From assembly GCA_900547165.1 (NCBI GenBank), contig URFZ01000012.1, forward strand, positions 1 through 64,000: a stretch of 64,000 nt of DNA. The letters are read 5' to 3'. Every line of letters starts with the position of its first letter. Within the stretch, counting starts at the first letter, position 1. The position numbers and the translations under genes were made by a program. The notes beneath the pieces were generated by a model, which made no database searches, was not told the origin of the DNA, and saw only the letters and a list, made by a program, of their open reading frames with translations. This DNA comes from an uncultured Eubacteriales bacterium (lineage in GTDB: Bacteria; Bacillota; Clostridia; Oscillospirales; UBA644). This document shows positions 47,331 through 55,890 of this stretch, piece after piece.

Positions 47331-47401
47331 GGCATTGTCTTTCAGGTTGAGTTTATTTAGCCCGAACAACAGACAATGCCGCCGAAAAAATTCGGCGGCA
47401 T
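47331..47401. terminator. Competing hairpins downstream of the phosphohexomutase gene
   Basis: ATGCCGCCGAA (47376-47386) pairs with TTCGGCGGCAT (47391-47401), an 11-bp stem. GGCATTGTCT (47331-47340) pairs with AGACAATGCC (47371-47380), which shares ATGCC with the first stem, so the two structures exclude each other. There is no T run after either. It is probably the end of the leftward murA-pgcA transcript. Confidence 0.55.
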
Positions 47402-47419
47402 ACTGCACAATATTTCTTT

Positions 47420-49105
47420 TTAGTTGGCGTGTTTTTCTTTAAAGCCCGTTTCAAGGCGTTCTTCTTTTGCCTTTGCCTCGGTTTCGTCTTTTCCTCTCGT
47501 CATGATATAGACCTTGACTTTCGGTTCCGTTCCCGACGGGCGGACTATGAGCGTAGAGCCTTCTTCGAGAGCGTAAGACAAAACGTTTGCTTTCGGCAGT
47601 CCGTCAAGTCCCTGCGAATAATCTTTTACGGAAAGAACGCTGACACCGCCGATGTCTTTGGGCGGTTCGGAGCGCAGTCCCTGCATCATCTTCTTCATTT
47701 TTTCCGCGCCGTCAAGTCCCGGCATAACGAGATTCAGCGTCTTTTCTACGGAGAAACCGTAACGCTCGAAAACGGACATCAGCGCATCGTAAACGGTCAT
47801 GCCCCTGCTTCTGTAATATGCAGCGGCTTCCGCTATCATCATCGACGCTACGCACGCATCCTTGTCGCGGGCGTAATCACCGAAAAGATAACCGTAACTT
47901 TCCTCATATCCCATAAGAAAAGTATGCTCGCCCGAATCAAGATAATGTTGCAGTTTTTCGCCGATATATTTGAATCCGGTCAACACGTTTTCGATGGCAA
48001 CACCGTTTGCTTTGCATATACGGGTCGCTATCTCGGAAGTGACTATTGTCTTAACAACACAGGCGTTTTCGGGCAACGTGCCATTTCTCTTTCTTGCGTT
48101 TATAACGTAATCGAGAAGTACCGCACCTGTCTGGTTGCCCGTCAGCAGCGCAAACTCTCCGTCCGATTTTCTTGCGGCAATGCCCACTCTGTCGCAGTCG
48201 GGGTCGGTGCCGATAACAAGATCCGCTCCCTCACGTTTTGCCTGCTCTACCGCAAGTGTCAACGCCTCTGCATTTTCGGGATTCGGGGATTTTACCGTAG
48301 GAAAGTTTCCGTCCAAAACCATCTGTTCGGGAACGGGCGAAACATTTTTGAAGCCGGCACGTTTGAGAACTTCCGGAACAAGTCTGTGTCCCGCGCCGTG
48401 AAGCGGAGTGTAAACTATCTTCATATCCGCATTTTCCGCTATTGCTTCGCGGTCGATGCGCTGTTCGAGAACTTTTTCGAGATAGATATCGTCAAAATCT
48501 TCGCCGAGCGTTGTTATGTTCGCTTTTGCTTCTTCAAAAGGAACGGTTTTGACATCGTCAAAAATATCAATGCTCGCTATCGTGTCGGAAACGACCTTTG
48601 CCTGTTCGGGCGAAAGTTGGATACCGTCCGACCAATACGCCTTGTAACCGTTGTATTCTCTCGGGTTATGCGAAGCCGTTATATTGACGCCCGCAGCACA
48701 GCCGAGTCTTCGTATCGCAAAAGACATCTCGGGCGTCGGTCTCGGGCCGTCGAAAAGATATGTTTTGATACCGTTTGCGGCAAGCACGGAGCAGACCTCT
48801 TCGGAAAACTCACGGCTCATATTGCGGCTGTCACAGGCAACGGCGACGCCCTTTTCGCAGGCCTCTTCGCCCTCGTCCTTTATCAGCCTCGCAAGCCCCT
48901 GTGTCGCATATCTGACGGTGTAAACGTTCATTCTGTTAAGTCCCGCGCCGAGAATGCCGCGCAGACCTGCCGTTCCGAAACCGAGCATCAAACAAAATCT
49001 GTCCTCTATCTCTTTTTCATCGGTAACGGCACGAAGTTCCGCTTTTGTCTTTTCATCAACAGCAGAACTGTTTAACCATTTTTCGTAACTCTCTTTATAC
49101 CCCAT
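47420..49105 (-). CDS. Phospho-sugar mutase (phosphoglucomutase/phosphomannomutase)
   Basis: A 561-residue alpha-D-phosphohexomutase. The phosphoserine loop is TASHNPREYNGYK (about residues 140-152), the Mg site is GTDPDCDRVG (about 299-308), the sugar-binding loop is GYEESYGYLFG (about 398-408) and the phosphate-binding VRPSGTEPKVKVYI is near 525-538. Length fits the PgcA type that makes glucose-1-phosphate for glycogen or envelope precursors. GGAGG precedes the ATG. It is the last gene of the murA-walJ-rlmH cluster. Confidence 0.92.
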   Translation of the reverse strand: MGYKESYEKWLNSSAVDEKTKAELRAVTDEKEIEDRFCLMLGFGTAGLRGILGAGLNRMNVYTVRYATQGLARLIKDEGEEACEKGVAVACDSRNMSREFSEEVCSVLAANGIKTYLFDGPRPTPEMSFAIRRLGCAAGVNITASHNPREYNGYKAYWSDGIQLSPEQAKVVSDTIASIDIFDDVKTVPFEEAKANITTLGEDFDDIYLEKVLEQRIDREAIAENADMKIVYTPLHGAGHRLVPEVLKRAGFKNVSPVPEQMVLDGNFPTVKSPNPENAEALTLAVEQAKREGADLVIGTDPDCDRVGIAARKSDGEFALLTGNQTGAVLLDYVINARKRNGTLPENACVVKTIVTSEIATRICKANGVAIENVLTGFKYIGEKLQHYLDSGEHTFLMGYEESYGYLFGDYARDKDACVASMMIAEAAAYYRSRGMTVYDALMSVFERYGFSVEKTLNLVMPGLDGAEKMKKMMQGLRSEPPKDIGGVSVLSVKDYSQGLDGLPKANVLSYALEEGSTLIVRPSGTEPKVKVYIMTRGKDETEAKAKEERLETGFKEKHAN

Positions 49106-49132
49106 AAAAACTCCTCCGTTTGAAGTTTTTGA

Positions 49133-49387
49133 TTATTTGCCCATACTCTGCTCTATGGCTTTTGCCAACTGGTCGGGACATGACGTTCCTTTTCCGTTGC
49201 AGTTGATGCCTTTAAGTCTCTTTACCGCTTCTTCCGCGGTCATGCCAATAACAAGGCGGGACACTCCCTGCGTGTTGCCGTTGCAACCGCCGTCAAAACC
49301 GCATTCGGTTATAACTCCGTTATCGTCTATTTTCACTTTGATCGCACGGGAGCAGGTTCCGTGTGTTTTGTAATTGATCTCTTTCAT
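49133..49387 (-). CDS. TSCPD-domain protein (TIGR03905 type)
   Basis: An 84-residue protein. THGTCSRAIKVKID and GFDGGCNGNTQGVSRLVIGM are typical of the small TSCPD family, and the name-giving block is GKGTSCPDQLAKAI (about 65-78). Five or so cysteines could bind metal; the same domain occurs at the C-terminus of some B12-dependent ribonucleotide reductases. Function of the free form is unknown. It lies 23 bp after rlmH and 27 bp before the mutase gene. Confidence 0.85.
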   Translation of the reverse strand: MKEINYKTHGTCSRAIKVKIDDNGVITECGFDGGCNGNTQGVSRLVIGMTAEEAVKRLKGINCNGKGTSCPDQLAKAIEQSMGK

Positions 49388-49410
49388 TTTGAAAGTCCCC
49401 CTCTTTTATT

Positions 49411-49845
49411 CTATTTGTGATATTTGATATTATTATTTATCGTAAATGCCCGATATATTTGTTCGAGCAGAACAACTCTCATCATTTGGTGCGGAAACGT
49501 CATTTTAGAAAAAGAAAGCCGCAGATCGGCAGCTTTTTTCACACCGTCCGCAAGTCCCGTGGAACTGCCTATCACAAAAGTGATACTTGAATGAGAAAAA
49601 GCGACGTTTGCAATCTTTTCCGCAAGTTGTTCGGACGTTTGCTGTTCGCCCTCTACGCACAACGCAACGATATATCCCTTGCAGTTTTTCAGAATGACGG
49701 GCATCTCTTTTTGCGGGTCGGATTCCTCCGCCTCATACACCGTCAAACGACAAAAGCGCGAAAGCCGTTTGGAATACTCTTCAACGGCGTCGCGCCAATA
49801 TTTTTCTTTAAGTTTTCCCACGCACACGATATTCACGTTCAGCAT
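49411..49845 (-). CDS. rlmH: 23S rRNA (pseudouridine-1915-N3)-methyltransferase RlmH
   Basis: A 144-residue SPOUT methyltransferase acting on Psi1915 in helix 69. It starts MLNVNIVCVGKLKEKYWRDAV, has FVIGSSTGLADGVK (about 93-106; the SAM loop, usually GGxxG) and ends LLEQIYRAFTINNNIKYHK, corresponding to the family C-terminus YRAFRIINNEPYHK with a few substitutions. The ATG at 49845 has GGAG upstream and lies 1 bp after walJ. Confidence 0.93.
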   Translation of the reverse strand: MLNVNIVCVGKLKEKYWRDAVEEYSKRLSRFCRLTVYEAEESDPQKEMPVILKNCKGYIVALCVEGEQQTSEQLAEKIANVAFSHSSITFVIGSSTGLADGVKKAADLRLSFSKMTFPHQMMRVVLLEQIYRAFTINNNIKYHK

Positions 49846-49846
49846 A

Positions 49847-50656
49847 TCAAAACTCCAATATTCTCGACGGCTCGTCCGCAGGCGCGACATAAACGCTTAT
49901 ATCTTCACCCACACGAAAACCCGAAGAGGAAAGTATTCCGCAAACGGTGTCGTGCGCAAGCGTCGGCGTATTGTTTTCCTTGCTCAGATGTGCGAGAATG
50001 GCGGATCTGACACCGCTTTTTGCAAGACGGCAGAGCGCCGTTCCGCATTGGTCGTTTGACATATGTCCGAGTTCCGACGCGACCCTTTTTTTCAGCATGG
50101 GTGGGTATATTCCGTTATTGAGCATATACGAATCGTGATTGGATTCTATTATAACGGCACTGCACCCGCAAAGACAGTTTATCATATTGTCGGTATACGC
50201 GCCGCAATCGGTCAGATATCCGAGTTTTACGCCGTCAACGGTAACGATATATCCGCTGCAATGTGCGCTGTCGTGCGAACTGTCGAACGGAAAGACCTCG
50301 AAAATCCCGTTCCGAATGCGGGATTCGGGCGCAAGAGGAATAAAAAACTCATCGCCGAAATCGGGCAGAGCCGAACGGACGGCGGCTATCGTTTCGATAT
50401 TGGAAACGACGGGAATATCGTATTTTTTAAGAATGGTCTTCAATCCGCCGATATGGTCGGAATGTTCGTGTGTGACAAATATTGCGCCGACTTCCGAAAG
50501 TGAAGAGCCGACATTATGAAGCGCGCGTTCCATACATCTGATGCCCGCGCCCGCGTCTATAAGTATCGCCTTTTTCGTCCCGTCGGGAGATATATGTTCG
50601 ATAAGTGCGGAATTGGCTTTGCTTCCGCTGAAAAGTGTGCAGAACCGAACGGACAT
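49847..50656 (-). CDS. walJ: MBL-fold hydrolase of the YycJ/WalJ type
   Basis: A 269-residue metallo-beta-lactamase-fold protein. The metal ligands are in THEHSDHIGG (about residues 61-70), DSSHD (about 124), LTDCG (about 148) and IESNHD (about 166). The start SVRFCTLFSGSKANSALIE matches the YycJ family, which in Bacillus sits in the walRK operon and may take part in DNA metabolism or cell-wall coordination. Here it lies between murA (1 bp) and rlmH (1 bp), with no walR or walK in this window. Confidence 0.88.
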   Translation of the reverse strand: MSVRFCTLFSGSKANSALIEHISPDGTKKAILIDAGAGIRCMERALHNVGSSLSEVGAIFVTHEHSDHIGGLKTILKKYDIPVVSNIETIAAVRSALPDFGDEFFIPLAPESRIRNGIFEVFPFDSSHDSAHCSGYIVTVDGVKLGYLTDCGAYTDNMINCLCGCSAVIIESNHDSYMLNNGIYPPMLKKRVASELGHMSNDQCGTALCRLAKSGVRSAILAHLSKENNTPTLAHDTVCGILSSSGFRVGEDISVYVAPADEPSRILEF

Positions 50657-50657
50657 C

Positions 50658-51956
50658 TTATACCTCTTCGCGGGTTATGTCCGCACCGATACTGCGGAAT
50701 TTGTTTATCAGATCCTCGTAACCGCGTTCTATGAAACCCTTGTCCTCGACTTCGGTCACGCCGTCCGCCATAAGTCCCGCAATTATCATTGCGGCACCCG
50801 CGCGGAGATCGAGCGAACGGACTTTTGCGCCGTTCAGTTTTTCAACGCCTTTAACAACACAGAGATCGTCGTCCACATTGATTTTTGCGCCCATATACGC
50901 AAGTTCGGAAACATATCCGAAACGTTTGTCGTAAACACCCTCACGAATCTGCGATTCACCGGAAGCGACCGTCATAAGCGCGGTCAACTGCGGCTGCATA
51001 TCGGTCGGAAAACCGGGATACGGCTGGGTTTTCAGACGCACGGCAAAAAGTTTGCCTTTGCGTGAGACTTCAACGGAATCGTCATTTTCGACAACCGTCA
51101 CGCCCGCGTCACGAAGTTTTGCGGTTATGGATTCAAGGTGCTTGGGAATAACGTTGCAAACGCGGACTTTTCCGCCCGCAGCTGCGGCGGCGACCATATA
51201 TGTTCCCGCCTCTATCTGGTCGGGAATTATCGCATAACTTCTGCCGACGAGGGGTTTGCCGCCCCTTATCTTTATAACGTCCGTACCGGCACCTCTTACA
51301 TCGGCGCCCATGGAATTTAAAAAGTTTGCAACGTCAACGACATGGGGTTCTTTTGCCGCGTTTTCGATAACGGTCAGACCCTGCGCGCCCGTTGCGGCAA
51401 GCATTATGTTTATCGTTGCGCCGACGCTGACAAGGTCAAGATATATTCTTGTTCCCGTAAGCCCGTTTTCGGCGTTGCAGCGAATCATTTTATCGGAATC
51501 GTCAACATCCGCGCCGAGAAGACGGAAACCTTTTATATGCTGGTCTATCGGGCGCGCGTCGAAAGCACAGCCGCCGGGAAGCCCCACGGTGGCCTTGCCG
51601 AAACGTCCCAACAGCGCTCCTATGAGATAATACGACGCCCGCATTTGGCGAACGCCGTCCGAAGTCGCGGAAACATCGCCGTTTATATTCGAACAGTCTA
51701 TAACGACCGTTGTTCTGTCTTTATATTCAACCGTCGCACCGAGATCGCGCAGAATTCCGATAAGGGTTCTGACATCGCTGATGTCGGGGACGTTTTCGAT
51801 AGTGCATTTTCCGTTCACAAGCACGGCGGCAGGGATAATGGCGACTGCGGCATTCTTTGCACCGCTGACCGTCACTTCACCGTTAAGGCTCTTTCCGCCG
51901 CGGATCGTGTATCGTATCAAAAGATAACACCCGCTTTCGGTTTTTCGGACACGCAA
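50658..51956 (-). CDS. murA: UDP-N-acetylglucosamine 1-carboxyvinyltransferase MurA
   Basis: A 432-residue enolpyruvyl transferase for the first committed step of peptidoglycan synthesis. The conserved SLNGEVTVSGAKNAAV (about 24-39) and GLPGGCAFDARPIDQH (catalytic Cys at about residue 129) are present; the Cys means fosfomycin should be able to alkylate it. RVRKTQPYPGFPTDMQPQ-like sequence (KTQPYPGFPTDMQPQ) is the second block. The start codon is TTG at 51956 with GGAG 5 nt upstream; a second TTG at 51920 gives a more usual N-terminus but has a weaker site. Confidence 0.95.
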   Translation of the reverse strand: MRVRKTESGCYLLIRYTIRGGKSLNGEVTVSGAKNAAVAIIPAAVLVNGKCTIENVPDISDVRTLIGILRDLGATVEYKDRTTVVIDCSNINGDVSATSDGVRQMRASYYLIGALLGRFGKATVGLPGGCAFDARPIDQHIKGFRLLGADVDDSDKMIRCNAENGLTGTRIYLDLVSVGATINIMLAATGAQGLTVIENAAKEPHVVDVANFLNSMGADVRGAGTDVIKIRGGKPLVGRSYAIIPDQIEAGTYMVAAAAAGGKVRVCNVIPKHLESITAKLRDAGVTVVENDDSVEVSRKGKLFAVRLKTQPYPGFPTDMQPQLTALMTVASGESQIREGVYDKRFGYVSELAYMGAKINVDDDLCVVKGVEKLNGAKVRSLDLRAGAAMIIAGLMADGVTEVEDKGFIERGYEDLINKFRSIGADITREEV

Positions 51957-52018
51957 AAACGCTCCGTCTCTGCGGAGAATTTTCTGTATGGCACTATATA
52001 TCGTGTCCTTTAAGTTAT

Positions 52019-52047
52019 ATTTTACAACATATTCTAATATTTTGCAA
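52019..52047 (-). promoter_or_regulatory. Promoter of the murA cluster
   Basis: Minus-strand TTGCAA (52042-52047) and TAAAAT (52019-52024), 17-bp spacer. Confidence 0.6.
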
Positions 52048-52159
52048 TAGATAAATATAAAAATTCACAAAATAATACCCCGACGACGCTGAATGAGACG
52101 AACGAACACGGAATCAGACGAAAAGAGAAGACCGAAACGAGAAAAACATAAAAAAAGTA

Positions 52160-52188
52160 TTGACAATTATTCACAGATATGATACAAT
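52160..52188 (+). promoter_or_regulatory. Promoter of an orphan rightward transcript
   Basis: TTGACA (52160-52165), 17-bp spacer, TACAAT (52183-52188) with TGA before the -10 box. No rightward gene lies between it and the terminator at 52369. Confidence 0.78.
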
Positions 52189-52194
52189 AATATC

Positions 52195-52369
52195 AAAGAA
52201 AAGAACGTTGTTTCCATATCATCAAAGGAACAACAAAAGAAAACATTGGTTATACTCTCCTTTAAGTTTTTTTATAAAAGCGCCCGAGTCGGCTTTCCGC
52301 AAATGTCGGACAAGGGGCGTGCAAAAGCGAACGGATAAGCGTTTGGGGGCGCTTATCCGTTCGCTTTTT
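52195..52369 (+). ncRNA. Candidate small non-coding RNA
   Basis: A promoter and a strong terminator bracket about 175 nt without a convincing coding frame. Hairpin 1 pairs GTTGTTTCC (about 52206-52214) with GGAACAAC (about 52227-52234). Hairpin 2 joins GCGCCC (about 52281-52286) with GGGCG (about 52315-52320) around an inner GTCGG-rich arm. The terminator is a 19-bp perfect stem, 52323-52341 with 52350-52368, followed by T5. It matches no RNA family I can recall. The terminator may also serve the convergent mscS gene. Confidence 0.6.
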
Positions 52370-52438
52370 ATACTTGAAAATATAATTTTTTGCAGAATCG
52401 TTTTTCATTTTACCGTCTTGAAATACTCAGTCTGCGAA

Positions 52439-53248
52439 TCATTTCATGTGAACGTCCATCTGCGGGAACGGTATTTCCACGCCGTTTTCAACGAATTTTT
52501 TCGTAACCTCTTCGTTCAGGAAGTACCGAGCCTCCCAATAATTCGTCCTATCTGTCCAACAGCGGAGAATGAAATCGAGAGAACTTTCGTTCTGTTTATC
52601 GAGAACCACGACAGGTTCGGGGTCTTCAAGCACAAGCGCATAATCTTCCGCCGTTTGAAGCAGAATATCGCGTACCTTATTTATATCGGAACCGTAAGCG
52701 ACTCCAAAAGTCAGATCCAAACGTCTTGTCTGCTCTGCGCTGTAATTGACTATCGCGGCGTTCGAAAGACCGCCGTTCGGAAGTGTTATGTGCTGATTTT
52801 CTATCGTTTTTATAACGGTATAAAAAACGTTTATCGAGACGACCGTCCCCTCGTTATCCGCAGTTTTGATGTAATCGCCCTCTTTGAAAGGTTTGAATAT
52901 AAGGAGCATAAGTCCACCCGCGAAATTGGAAAGAGACCCTTGAAGCGCAAGGCCTATCGCAACGCCGCAGGAAGCGAAAAGCGTTAAAAACGACGATTCG
53001 GGAATGCCGAGCGTCACGGCGGCAGTCGCAACAAGAATCACTTTAAGAACAAGCCCTATCGCGCTGGTCATAAAAGAACGGACGGTATGGTCGAGCTTTG
53101 AAAACAGTTTGCCCTTGTCAAGCAATTTCATCAGTTGCTTGACGAGTTTCCAACCTATAAACAGTATAAGGAATGCAATGACAAGTTTGATAACGAGTTC
53201 CGTTGCGTGTTGCAGCAGATACGTTTTTATCTGCTCGAATGTTTCCAT
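52439..53248 (-). CDS. mscS: Small-conductance mechanosensitive channel MscS family
   Basis: A 269-residue membrane channel opened by membrane tension during osmotic downshock. Three N-terminal helices end with the pore helix region FASCGVAIGLALQGSLSNFAGGLMLLIFKPFKEGDYI (around residues 90-127), the MscS signature; the beta domain (TIENQHITLPNGGLSNAAIVNYS) and C-terminal domain follow. The start at 53248 has AAGGAG upstream; the longer frame has none. It is divergent from nrdD, with promoters back to back. Confidence 0.92.
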   Translation of the reverse strand: METFEQIKTYLLQHATELVIKLVIAFLILFIGWKLVKQLMKLLDKGKLFSKLDHTVRSFMTSAIGLVLKVILVATAAVTLGIPESSFLTLFASCGVAIGLALQGSLSNFAGGLMLLIFKPFKEGDYIKTADNEGTVVSINVFYTVIKTIENQHITLPNGGLSNAAIVNYSAEQTRRLDLTFGVAYGSDINKVRDILLQTAEDYALVLEDPEPVVVLDKQNESSLDFILRCWTDRTNYWEARYFLNEEVTKKFVENGVEIPFPQMDVHMK

Positions 53249-53324
53249 TATAAAAACTCCTTTCGCGGAGAAAAATTTTTTATGTTTTTTCGAAGCGGTT
53301 TTTTGTTCCGCTTTCCGTATTTTC

Positions 53325-53353
53325 ATTCTACCACACAAATTCAAAAAATGCAA
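53325..53353 (-). promoter_or_regulatory. Promoter of mscS
   Basis: Minus-strand TTGCAT (53348-53353) and TAGAAT (53325-53330), 17-bp spacer, TGG before the -10 box. Confidence 0.65.
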
Positions 53354-53380
53354 TATCGTAAAAAAAGTTCCGTTTGGGTA

Positions 53381-53409
53381 TTGACAAAAGACGTGCCGAG
53401 TGGTATACT
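53381..53409 (+). promoter_or_regulatory. Promoter of the nrd operon
   Basis: TTGACA (53381-53386), 17-bp spacer, TATACT (53404-53409), TGG before the -10 box. The leader to nrdD is about 175 nt. Confidence 0.82.
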
Positions 53410-53452
53410 ATACTTAGTGTCACGGAAAACGAGCAAACACAAGATATTGTGT
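53405..53452 (+). promoter_or_regulatory. Tandem NrdR boxes
   Basis: ACACAAGATATTGTGT (53437-53452) matches the NrdR consensus acaCwAtATaTwGtgt at 15 of 16 positions. ATACTATACTTAGTGT (53405-53420) matches at 13 of 16 and overlaps the -10 box. The starts are 32 bp apart, the three-helical-turn spacing usual for paired NrdR sites, so repression of this operon by NrdR-(d)ATP is very likely. nrdR itself is not in the window. Confidence 0.85.
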
Positions 53453-53592
53453 TTTTACAGCAGAAGAGAAAAACAATTACAGAACAGGGAAAAGAGGCGG
53501 TTTTTCGGCGTTTTTCTTTGGTGTCCGAGTTTCGGAGACCGAAAAAAACGAACCTGACGAACACGTTTTGCCCCGAGAGAGGACATAGAAAA

Positions 53593-55869
53593 ATGAAAAC
53601 AATCATCAAAAGAAACGGCGAGGCCGTTCCGTTTGACGAATCAAAAATCTTCAACGCGATCTACGCGGCGAACAAGGCGGTAAAAGACGAGCCGATGACA
53701 AGCATCGACTTTGAGTATCTGACAAAAAAGGTGCTTCAACAACTTGACGCCGAGCAATGCACGGTTGAGCAGGTTCAGGACATCGTTGAGTCCATGCTCA
53801 TCAAGTACGACTACGAAAAGACCGCAAAAGCGTATATCCTTTACAGAGCGGAACACGCGAAGATAAGAGACGCGGAATCCGACCTGATGAACATTTACAA
53901 CGAGTTGACCTATTCCGACTCAAAGGATGCCGACATCAAGAGAGAGAACGCCAACATCGACGGCGACACCGCGATGGGAACGATGCTCAAATACGGTTCC
54001 GAAGGCGCGAAATATTACGTTGACAATTATGTTCTTCCCAAAGAAATGGCAAAGGCGCATATCGGCGGAGATATACACATTCACGACAAAGACTTCTACA
54101 TGCTGACCGAGACCTGCTGTCAGATAGACCTTATAAAACTGTTCAAGGACGGATTCTGCACGGGTCACGGTTATCTGAGAGCGCCGCAATCCATAATGAG
54201 TTACGCATCGCTTGCCTGCATCGCCATTCAGGCAAACCAGAACGAAATGCACGGCGGTCAGAGCGTTCCGAACTTCGATTATTCCATGGCTCCCGGCGTT
54301 GCGAAGACTTATGTCAAAGAGTATTACGATGCGCTGGCGCAGAGCCTTGCCGTAAGACTCGGAATAGGCTACGCGGACGCTTGCGCAATAGCGAAAAACA
54401 TCAAAAAGGAACTTCCCGCCCCGACATTGAGCAATGCGGACGCATTTGAAGCGGAACTCTGCAAGTGGTTCACGCAGGCTGACGACAAATTCGGTCTTGA
54501 CGGAAAAGTTCTTGTTGCGGCGCACAAAAACGCAGCTGAAACGGCGCTTGCAAGCACCGACAAGGCGACGTTCCAGGCAATGGAAGCACTTGTTCATAAT
54601 CTGAACACGATGAACTCCCGTGCGGGCGCACAGGTTCCGTTCAGTTCCGTCAACTACGGCACGGACACCAGCCCCGAGGGCAGAATGGTTATGAAAAACC
54701 TGCTTCTTGCAACGGATAACGGTCTCGGCAACGGCGAAACGCCCATCTTCCCCGTTCAGATATTCAAGGTAAAAGAGGGTATCAACTACAATCCCGAAGA
54801 CCCGAACTACGACCTGTTCAGACTTGCGATAAAGACAAGCGCGAAGAGACTCTTCCCGAATTTCAGTTTTATCGACGCACCGTTCAATCTTGAATACTAC
54901 AAGCCCGGCGATTACAACACCGAGGTTGCTTACATGGGTTGCCGTACCAGAGTTATGGCAAACACCTACGACCCGACAAAAGCGGTTACCTGCGGCAGAG
55001 GAAACCTGAGTTTCACATCCATTAACCTGCCGAGACTCGGCATCAGAGCAAACAGGGACATCGACACGTTCTACAAAGAACTTGACGAAGAGATGGATCT
55101 CGTTACCCGCCAGCTGCTGCACCGTTTCAAGATCCAATGCACAAAAAAAGGCAGAAACTACCCGTTCCTTATGGGTCAGGGTATATGGATAGACTCCGAC
55201 AAGATAGGTCCCGACGACAGCGTTGCGGAAATTCTGAAACACGGAACATTGAGCATAGGCTTCATCGGACTTGCGGAAACGCTTAAAGCGCTGACGGGCA
55301 AACACCACGGCGAAAGCGAAGAGTCCAGAAAACTCGGTCTTGAAATAATCACTCACATGAGAAAGTTCTGCGATGACAAATCAAAAGAAACTCATCTGAA
55401 CTTCACGCTTCTTGCAACTCCCGCAGAGGGATTGAGCGGCAGATTCGTCCGCATAGACAAGAAGAAATACGGCATAATCCCCGGCGTTACGGACAGAGAT
55501 TATTACACCAACTCATTCCACGTTCCCGTATACTATCCGATAAGCGCATTCGAAAAACTCGACATCGAGGCACCGTATCACGCGCTTACGAACGCAGGAC
55601 ACATCAGTTACGTTGAACTTGACGGCGATACCTGCAAGAACCCGCAGGCGTTTGAAGCGGTTATCCGCCACATGAAAGAGGTCGGCATCGGTTACGGTTC
55701 CGTTAACCACCCCGTTGACAGAGACCCCGTATGCGGCTTCACGGGAGTTATCGATGACGTTTGCCCGCGCTGCGGAAGACGCGAAGGCGAACCCGTAACG
55801 GTTGAAAGACTGAACGAACTGAGAAAGAAGTTCCCCGGCGTTCCCGTTCCCTGCGACTGCAATCACTGA
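53593..55869 (+). CDS. nrdD: Anaerobic (class III) ribonucleotide reductase, main chain without radical domain
   Basis: A 758-residue NrdD catalytic chain. An ATP-cone (about 1-90, KRNGEAVPFDESKIFNAI) is followed by the ten-stranded barrel. Active-site cysteine regions are visible (LTETCCQIDL, YMGCRTRVMANTYDP), and the C-terminus has a zinc ribbon (VCGFTG, CPRCGRRE, VPCDCNH). The expected glycyl-radical segment RRITGYL is absent: the chain ends TGA TAA. That segment is coded by the next gene. The family is normally one chain of about 700-780 residues including that segment. It makes dNTPs from NTPs without oxygen. GAGG precedes the ATG. Confidence 0.95.
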   Translation: MKTIIKRNGEAVPFDESKIFNAIYAANKAVKDEPMTSIDFEYLTKKVLQQLDAEQCTVEQVQDIVESMLIKYDYEKTAKAYILYRAEHAKIRDAESDLMNIYNELTYSDSKDADIKRENANIDGDTAMGTMLKYGSEGAKYYVDNYVLPKEMAKAHIGGDIHIHDKDFYMLTETCCQIDLIKLFKDGFCTGHGYLRAPQSIMSYASLACIAIQANQNEMHGGQSVPNFDYSMAPGVAKTYVKEYYDALAQSLAVRLGIGYADACAIAKNIKKELPAPTLSNADAFEAELCKWFTQADDKFGLDGKVLVAAHKNAAETALASTDKATFQAMEALVHNLNTMNSRAGAQVPFSSVNYGTDTSPEGRMVMKNLLLATDNGLGNGETPIFPVQIFKVKEGINYNPEDPNYDLFRLAIKTSAKRLFPNFSFIDAPFNLEYYKPGDYNTEVAYMGCRTRVMANTYDPTKAVTCGRGNLSFTSINLPRLGIRANRDIDTFYKELDEEMDLVTRQLLHRFKIQCTKKGRNYPFLMGQGIWIDSDKIGPDDSVAEILKHGTLSIGFIGLAETLKALTGKHHGESEESRKLGLEIITHMRKFCDDKSKETHLNFTLLATPAEGLSGRFVRIDKKKYGIIPGVTDRDYYTNSFHVPVYYPISAFEKLDIEAPYHALTNAGHISYVELDGDTCKNPQAFEAVIRHMKEVGIGYGSVNHPVDRDPVCGFTGVIDDVCPRCGRREGEPVTVERLNELRKKFPGVPVPCDCNH

Positions 55870-55890
55870 TAAATAAAGGAGATAAAAAAG

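Noticed and set aside
47429..49075. A 548-codon rightward open frame over the phosphohexomutase gene
   Set aside because: Antisense to a gene with all catalytic motifs; the open frame is a by-product of codon bias.
52250..52337. Short frames inside the small-RNA unit (TTG near 52250, ATG at 52302)
   Set aside because: No ribosome site at a workable distance and no recognisable peptide.
55867..55890. Stop-codon readthrough or recoding joining nrdD to the 54-residue frame
   Set aside because: The two are in the same frame, but two consecutive stops (TGA TAA) and a dedicated ribosome site and ATG follow, so separate translation explains it better. TGA as selenocysteine would still meet TAA.
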